Assembly: GCA_950295325.1 (NCBI GenBank)
Contig: OX485804.1
Span: 33,916,001-33,980,000 of the forward strand
DNA length: 64,000 bases
Direction of reading: 5' to 3'
Origin: Polytrichum commune
Lineage: Eukaryota > Streptophyta > Polytrichopsida > Polytrichales > Polytrichaceae
The notes under the pieces are model-generated. The model saw nothing but the letters and a program-made list of their open reading frames with translations, was not told where the DNA came from and did no database searches. Below, piece after piece: positions 57,901 to 64,000 of the stretch. The translations under genes were made by a program, and so were the position numbers. How positions within the stretch are numbered: the first letter of the stretch is position 1; each line of letters begins with the position of its first letter.

Positions 57901-60264
57901 CTAAAATGGATGGATGGAACTGGAATGAATATGTAACCAACAGATACCAAAGGTTATGTAACTAGTAGGAACATTTCAAGGATGGTAGATTTATAGAAAT
58001 AGAATTAAGACTCTAAATCCAGGCTATTGATATATATATATATAGCTAATTATAGCCGTATCTAAAATTTATCAAATTTTGCAAATTCCTAGATATTAAA
58101 GACTACATAAAGAGGGGTACTAATGGACCCTATTACACCTCATTTCAAACCCAAACAAACCAACGTGAGTGTCGAGACAACTACCTTTAGAATTAACTCT
58201 TGAAAGCTTTTGGAGGCCAGACAAGAAACCTTTGAAGACCAAAGGACTCGTAAACTTGAAGCGAATTAGGGTTCTAAGCTATGGAAGGACAAAAATAATT
58301 CAAGGCCTCGAAAAGGGCTAAGAAAAGTAGATTCCGGAATTAGAAGAAACTTTTTGAATCCATAAGATTTTGGAAATCAGACAAAAATAGAGAAAATCTA
58401 CAAAGGTTACCGGAACTCAACTCAAGGAGAAATGTATATGGATTCTAAAAGATACTTGAAGAACGCCTAGACAACCGGAAAGGTCAAACAAATGTAGTTA
58501 GATAAGATAATCAAACAAAAGATTGGCGAATTTCCACAATTACCAAAGGAAACACAAAAAGAACAAGATAGCTTCAACAAAATTATAAAACTTGGAAATT
58601 AAGAAGAAGGGTATCTAGCTACAAAAGATACTCAAGCACCGTGAAGTTGAGGTCCGGCCTAAGTACCAAATGATGGGAGAAACATAATTGGCGGACATGA
58701 ACTCATTAAAGGCATAGGAGGGAACGTCAAAGGGGGCCCACATCAACACATCCATCCAATCATACTCAATTAAGATCTCACTTCATCAAACTAAGAGGAT
58801 TGCGGGATAGTTAAGAAGGTTATGTAGAGAATATCATAACACTAACCATATGTGATATTAAAACATACACATGAATGACAAAGAGTTTGATCAAATACCT
58901 TGATGTAAGATTTCCATGAAAGTGACATATGCTTGATGAATGGATGAAATATATAAAATCCCGTAATCAGGTACTTTTTAATGGATTTGCATTAGCAAAG
59001 GAGTAGGCTTAAATTTTAAAGGACTTGATACTCTCAACTATACATTCTTGGATTTTAAACATATTAGGATTGTTTGCAAGTCATTCAAACCATGAAAGAT
59101 AGGAGTAAATATAAATGGTATTGAATATAGGAATGTGTTCCACTCCAAAACACTTAACCTTGACATTAGGATTTAGGGGAACATAAACTTGTAAACCGAG
59201 GACATCTATCCCTTAGGGACTCTTGAAAACTCCTACAAGGAACATCATATCAAACCAAGTACCAATGTTAGTATACATGAAACCACCTTCGATGAAATTG
59301 GAAATCCAAAGTAGTCTAATTTTGGTGGGAGTGACACCCATGTAAACTGGTTCAATAGCGGGTTACATCATCTAAGGCTGAGGGTTGAAGGTGACCTTCA
59401 TAACATTACTGAGGGAAGCTATCTTATGAGTGATGAGCAGTGAGCGGTGAGCAATAACACATGAGTAATGAATCCAAATTTAATAAACGTGCATGGGTTT
59501 AGGGTTCAAAGTCTAAATTCGATACTACATTAATTGCATATTTTTAATTGTAAGTTGGAAACATTTTAAATGAAGCAAGAATAAAGGAGGCGTATTACCA
59601 TGGATCATTTGGAATACTTCCGGTCTAATGTTGATTTTTATTATAACAATCCAAACCAATACATGTCATTTATTGACATTCTTATACATGTGGCTTAATA
59701 AAACACTTGCAATACTACTCACACTCTACAATACCAACAAGTTCAAGTAGTCGCATAACCTCATTATAGGTATATGTAGGTGCATGAATGAACTTGTGAC
59801 TCTCGTTATCCACCTTGCACAAAAATCTAAATACATAATAAAGATGTTTGTAATACACTCATTTATTTTTCTTTCCCAATGCATGAGAGGACATTTTCGT
59901 GAAATCCGGGCATGTGCAATATGGGATGTCGCCAATTGTGACACGGTATATGATATCTTCTTAGGAGACAATGTTGATTATCACTCCAAAGCCCGGGTAT
60001 GGAATGGCAGTGACACTGACCACATAGCAACCGTCCATGAGTTCGGCGCTCTTCCATTTGTTTTTTGTGTTCCGCCGCCGGTGCTGTTGGATTGCAACGC
60101 ATTGTCTTCCCAAATCTAAATGTAGGGTGGGCATCCGGGTTCGGTGGCATACAAAAATGCGAGCGAGAGATGGGGAGGGTTGCGATTGTTGAAAGCCTAC
60201 GATGAGAGGACAATGTTTTTCTATGTTATAGTTGAAATTTAGCGTCCTTAAGCGCCAAAACCTC
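57901..60264. other. Intergenic DNA, no gene recognised
   Basis: A TA run lies near 58030-58044, and a purine-rich stretch (AAGGAAA..AGAAC words) covers about 58150-58640. The frame at 59784-60119 (plus) has a peptide-like composition (CAIWDVANCDTVYDIF), but no family is recognised. Confidence 0.4.
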
Positions 60265-60727
60265 TCATCTCGATAGATTGATACCTATCTTCACTGGCCA
60301 TGTGTTGGGTACTATAAGCCAATCCAACACATAATTCTTCTTACTGCCACTCACATAACGTTTGATGTCGTCAGGACAAAACCAAAATTCATATTCCATA
60401 TTGTTGGGAGAGTGAAATTCTTTATTAAGCCCTTTGTATGTCGGAGCAGGTGTGTCATGTTTGCCAGTCCCGACTTTGGCATTGCATATAGTTCATGTAA
60501 TGGCATGCAGTGCCCAATATCGTTTGGCTAAGTTGGGTGGCAATCTTGCAATGTGCCACTTGGAAGCAACAAAATTAGTCTCTATCATAGATGTAATATG
60601 AGCTACACCATGCTCTGCAAAAGTCAATGATTCCTCTATGCGTTGACGAATTGCTTGGGTGTTGGGGCGATGAATGGAATAGTTCACTTTGTCGGGTCGA
60701 TGAGCTTTATGCTTCTTGATTTAGAGT
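60265..60727 (-). pseudogene. Degenerate unidentified coding fragment
   Basis: On the minus strand a single frame runs about 150 codons and is broken by only one TGA (near 60490). It reads like real protein on both sides of that stop: IEESLTFAEHGVAHITSMIE and LAKRYWALHAIT before it, and EYEFWFCPDDIKRYVSGSKK and YVLDWLIVPNTWPVKIG after it. I do not recognise the family. It could be a captured host exon or a transposon protein fragment. No splice signals were identified at its ends. Confidence 0.5.
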
Positions 60728-61534
60728 CTTAAAGAAAGAGTTATGGCTTTCAAGGCGAGAGGGTGTTTAGCTGCCAACTAGATTCAAGAATGAAAATGTA
60801 TATCAACTTCAACAGAGCATAGAAAACGTTTTGTAAAAATTTTGATGGTGAATTTTGGAGAGAACATGTGTGATGTTGTTAGCTTTCCAAAAAGCTAACA
60901 CTTGGCATTGGCAAAGCTTATATGAAGCCAGAGCGTCCTGTGAAGTGAAAAGAGGTGCAGCTAACACTGAATTTGGAAGTATGACCTTTGACGATCTATG
61001 GACCTTGGACAGTACCTTACTAACAACTTGGATGACTCTTTTATTTTGTTAAGTACTTTGATAGCTTTCTAAAATGCTAAAGCAGTCTTGATTTAGAGTA
61101 TTTATGCTAATTTGATGGTTATTTAAAAATTGACTACAATTTTAGAGAGAGATTTGGGATTTTGAAGGTATGTGCAAGATTTATATGGGTTTGTATATAT
61201 GATGTATTCAAGGATGAATACTTCTTACATTATCCTAGTCTTCATATGAGATAGACACATTGAAAATTGATATTTAAAAAAATTGTATTGAAAAAAGTAA
61301 AAAATAACGGTGTCGGATAAAGAAGAAAGAGATGTAAGCATTTATCAACTATAAGCATTCATACAATTTTATTACGTAAATGATTTGCATGTGAAGGTCT
61401 TTGAGTAAGAATGTTTGGTAGATATTTTTTGAATTAGAATTGGCCACTAGAAAACCGAAAACCTTAGTTGCCACCCTCACGTCCATTATATAGCTTTGAG
61501 TTTTGGTCTTCGTTTTCTCTTTTTCACCTAGAGT
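60728..61534. other. Intergenic DNA, nothing recognised
   Basis: This is AT-rich DNA with no element ends or coding signal. Confidence 0.45.
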
Positions 61535-61645
61535 GAGGGCGGAGAAAGGACCGGATCTTGAGTGTGGATGTGGAAGGAGGGTGGATCTTGAATGTGGAGG
61601 TGGAAGGAGAGCGGATCTTGAGTGTGGAGGTAGATAGAGGGTTGG
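61535..61645 (+). repeat. 30-bp minisatellite, left block
   Basis: Three to four units of the form GGATCTTGAGTGTGGAGGTG followed by GAAGGAGGGC or similar. The array stops abruptly at the TIR element beginning at 61646. Confidence 0.75.
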
Positions 61646-62594
61646 ATACCGTACATTAAGGGCAGCTTCAACACATGTTAGCCGAATAATTAATTAAAGT
61701 TCAAAAAGTAGGTTCGGCACCTAAAAATAGTATATTCATATTTTCGGCAATTTTCTCTTTTAATTTTTAAAAATTCAGCCTAAATTCATTTTTAATTTTC
61801 TATTTAAGCTTATATCTTCTACATCTCTCTTGCATTGAATGACAAGTAAGATGTGAGTGAAGAGTTGAGAATGCTCTGTGCTTTATGCAAGTAGAGTGGA
61901 GTTGTGTTCAACAATGCATATGGGATATGTAAACTTTGAGGTGAAGCACCGAGTTAGACTTCATTTTTATAACACGCATAACTTTTGCATAGAGTCTTCA
62001 AATGACATAAAATTTCTTGGAGGTGAAAGATTACTTGATTTCTAAACTTTTCTTAGACCAACAAAATTCCAAAAAAATTGATCTTCTATGCACAAATGAG
62101 CTCCGAAAAACTGTTATGAACGCATTTTAATTTTTTGATCTTTACACGGCTGCAATGTTTTGTCCATATCTTTTGCATAAAGACTTATTTTGACACAAAA
62201 CTTGTTGGAGGTGGAAGAAGGATTGATTTTCCAACTTTTGTTAGTTGGACAAAATTTTATAAAACTTCATCTTCTATGCTCAATTGGACTCCAAAAATTT
62301 GTGTACAACACATTTGAAAAGCCTCACCTAGAGTCTTGCTACTTCTTAACCCATATTCATTGTGGACTAATGTAAGTGAGCTTGATTACAAAAGGAGCAC
62401 CTTCTCTCTTTCAAAATTCACATATGCTTCCACTGTAAGTAAAACTCTAGTGAGAAGTAAAAATTTCTTACTTTTTGGCGATTTTGAAAAATAATTAATT
62501 TTATATTCGGCAAAAAATGCCAATAATTTCCCAAAATTTTCGGCATCTATTTTTAGAATTATTTTGTGCCGAACCTGCCCTTAACGTACGGTAT
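61646..62594. mobile_element. TIR element inserted in a minisatellite
   Basis: The left end ATACCGTACATTAAGGGCAG and the right end, inverted, ATACCGTACGTTAAGGGCAG differ at one base. Beyond them, TTCGGCA-containing subterminal blocks also pair between the two ends. The 949-bp interior has no transposase and contains a direct duplication of about 155 bp (61970-62125 and 62160-62313; TTTTGCATA(G/A)AG, TTGGAGGTG, TCTTCTATGC). It splits the 30-bp minisatellite on either side. Confidence 0.65.
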
Positions 62595-62830
62595 TGAGCG
62601 TGAACGTGGAAGGAGGGCAAATGTGGAGTGTAGAGGTGGAAAAAGGGTTGGATCCTTAATGTGGAGGTGGAAGGAGGGCGGATCTTGAGTGTGGAGGTGG
62701 ATAGAGGGCTGGATCTTGAATATAAAGGTAGAAAGAGGGCAGATGTAGAGTGTAGGTGGAAAGAGGGTTGGATCTATAATATGAAAGTGGGAGTGGAATG
62801 AGGGTGGATCTTGAATATGAAGGCCGGATC
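62595..62830 (+). repeat. 30-bp minisatellite, right block
   Basis: About eight more units of the GGATCTTGA(G/A)TGTGGAGGTG type, increasingly diverged to the right. It is the continuation of 61535-61645 beyond the inserted element. Confidence 0.75.
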
Positions 62831-63185
62831 ATCAAATTGATAAGAGATTATAAAGATGTAGAACAAAATGAGGTTGGCATTTGAGAAGATAACAATATAT
62901 GCAAAGAATGATAACTCATTTCATGACCACTACTTAATGATTATGGGGAGCAGAAGTGATATGGGAAGAAACAACTAAAGCTCTACAATATTGATAGGTT
63001 TCAAATCTGAAGTTCATTCTTGTAATTTATTTGAATATATGTAATTATATGATGCAATCATGTCCTCAATTTTTTTGAAGAAACAATACTCTTGTCTAAA
63101 GGCATATCTAATAGATTATATTATCAACAAATAAACAAAAGTTATTGAAATTAATTATGAAAGATAATTATATGGACAATTTGGG

Positions 63186-63253
63186 CAGACTTAAGCTGAG
63201 GGTGATGGAGTAGGGCGTTAACACCCTACTTCATCACCCCCAACTTAAGTCTG
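63186..63253. repeat. 68-bp palindrome P1
   Basis: Two arms of 34 bp meet without a loop at GTT|AAC (63219/63220). I count four mismatched pairs, all transitions. The core reads AGTAGGGCGTTAACACCCTAC. Confidence 0.85.
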
Positions 63254-63355
63254 TATAAAGAAATACAAGCTCCATTGAATGTCTGCGAATGTTCCCTGAC
63301 CGTAATGGATACAAAAACAAACATAAGCGAAATGTACCTTACATGTGGCAATTTT

Positions 63356-63419
63356 GATATCAGTCGGGGTCGCGAAGGTAGGGCGTTAACGCCCTACCTC
63401 TTTGACATCAACTGATGTC
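63356..63419. repeat. Palindrome P2 (GTAGGGCGTTAACGCCCTAC)
   Basis: The core is a perfect 20-bp palindrome centred at 63387/63388. With a one-base offset, imperfect pairing continues outwards to CATCAGT-like words on both sides. Confidence 0.85.
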
Positions 63420-63484
63420 CAAACAACCGCATGCATGCATATTCTTTGGAAGCCAATTTTTGGAGCACAGTTTTAATCAATGAA

Positions 63485-63504
63485 GTAGGGCCTCAACGCC
63501 CTAC
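63485..63504. repeat. Palindrome P3 (GTAGGGC..GCCCTAC)
   Basis: GTAGGGC and GCCCTAC flank the centre CTCAAC, a changed form of GTTAAC. The outer sequence (CCCCAACTAAAGTGTA on the right) resembles the right arm of P1. Confidence 0.75.
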
Positions 63505-63967
63505 CCCAGCAACCCCAACTAAAGTGTATAGTGTAACAGTACGAAGCAAGCTAAAAAATTTAAAAAAATCCAAAACTCATAGATTTTATAATTCTTAGGT
63601 AGAGAGTACCTCACGCATGTCAACCCAAAATTATTTGATTTTTTTCGTACATAGACTTCATCAGCTTGCGTACTTGTTAAAAAAATCAATTTTTTTTCTT
63701 CAAACATCAAATTACAAGAATTTTTCAAAAGTACTAAAATTTGCGACATTGTAGATTTCTACAAATCTACCCATAGGCTACATTTTAGAAACTTTCAAAA
63801 TTGTTTTCTTCTTCATGAGTGTAACTTATTCTAAGATTATTTAAGGATTCAAATCATTTATTTCCATAACATGTTATAAGTTGTCTAGTTTTTTAAAATT
63901 TTAAAATTTATTTTTATCAATTTTAATTTCTCATTTCATTATATAAGCTTTCAGTTGGTTATCATTA

Positions 63968-63989
63968 GGTGGGGCGTTCACATCCTACC
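63968..63989. repeat. Palindrome P4 at the window edge
   Basis: GGTGGGGCGTTCACATCCTACC is a degenerate form of the P1-P3 core, centred at about 63978/63979. The continuation to the right lies outside the window. Confidence 0.6.
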
Positions 63990-64000
63990 CCTTTGCCATT

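Noticed and set aside
59784-60213. Overlapping plus and minus frames of about 111 and 116 codons
   Set aside because: The frames overlap on opposite strands. Neither shows a known motif, and neither can be preferred over the other.
63186-64000. CRISPR array interpretation of the repeated palindromes
   Set aside because: Spacing is irregular (about 170, 110 and 480 bp), the host is a plant, and the segments between centres carry inverted ends rather than unrelated spacers.

Overview
The window is nuclear DNA from a land plant. It is AT-rich and carries four spliced or intact plant-type protein genes separated by long non-coding stretches full of decayed transposons. The four gene products (a CID-domain RNA polymerase II regulator, a CAND/GOST seven-transmembrane protein, the AP-3 adaptor mu subunit and the plastid RNA helicase RH58) are conserved across embryophytes. 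A Ty3-type chromovirus with a plant-style initiator-Met primer site supports a plant host. The sequence alone does not fix the lineage; the many pogo-like and MITE-like remnants make me lean, weakly, towards a non-flowering plant.

Layout, left to right. 1-2530: AT-rich intergenic DNA with one TIR element (674-1071). 2531-5632 (minus): CID/RPRD-like gene in eight inferred exons; 5807-6936 holds possible exons of an unidentified minus-strand gene beside a GC-rich promoter zone. 7100-13604: intergenic, with a MITE at 8130-8376 and a candidate 1.5 kb DNA transposon with ACCGG-rich ends (10742-12256). 13605-14924 (plus): intronless CAND-type membrane protein. 15000-20900: intergenic, with a deleted pogo/Tigger element (16141-16786), a second MITE of the 8130 family (17283-17531) and a 180-bp tandem duplication (19021-19380). 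20902-24999 (plus): complete AP-3 mu gene, eight exons. 25000-29426: intergenic. 29427-34977 (plus): complete RH58-type helicase gene, ten exons, whose introns carry several MITE-like repeats. 37521-42638 (minus): dead chromovirus with 253-bp LTRs, primer site and polypurine tract. 42639-64000: gene-poor, with composite repeats (45411-46859, 55131-56016), further MITEs, two DNA hairpins, a degenerate coding fragment (60265-60727), a minisatellite split by a TIR element (61535-62830), and a chain of four palindromes centred on GTTAAC-like sequence (63186-64000).

The four host genes are housekeeping genes with no evident shared pathway: transcription control in the nucleus, membrane signalling or trafficking, vacuolar/endosomal sorting, and plastid RNA metabolism. 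The second half of the window is best read as a record of repeated transposition. At least five small element families occur here in two or more copies, so they can be defined from this window alone. The palindrome chain at the right edge is the structure least explained by known feature types.

Exon joins were worked out by hand from GT/AG signals, reading-frame continuity and family conservation. All eight AP-3 mu exons and all ten RH58 exons keep phase. The CID gene also keeps phase but has two less certain joins.
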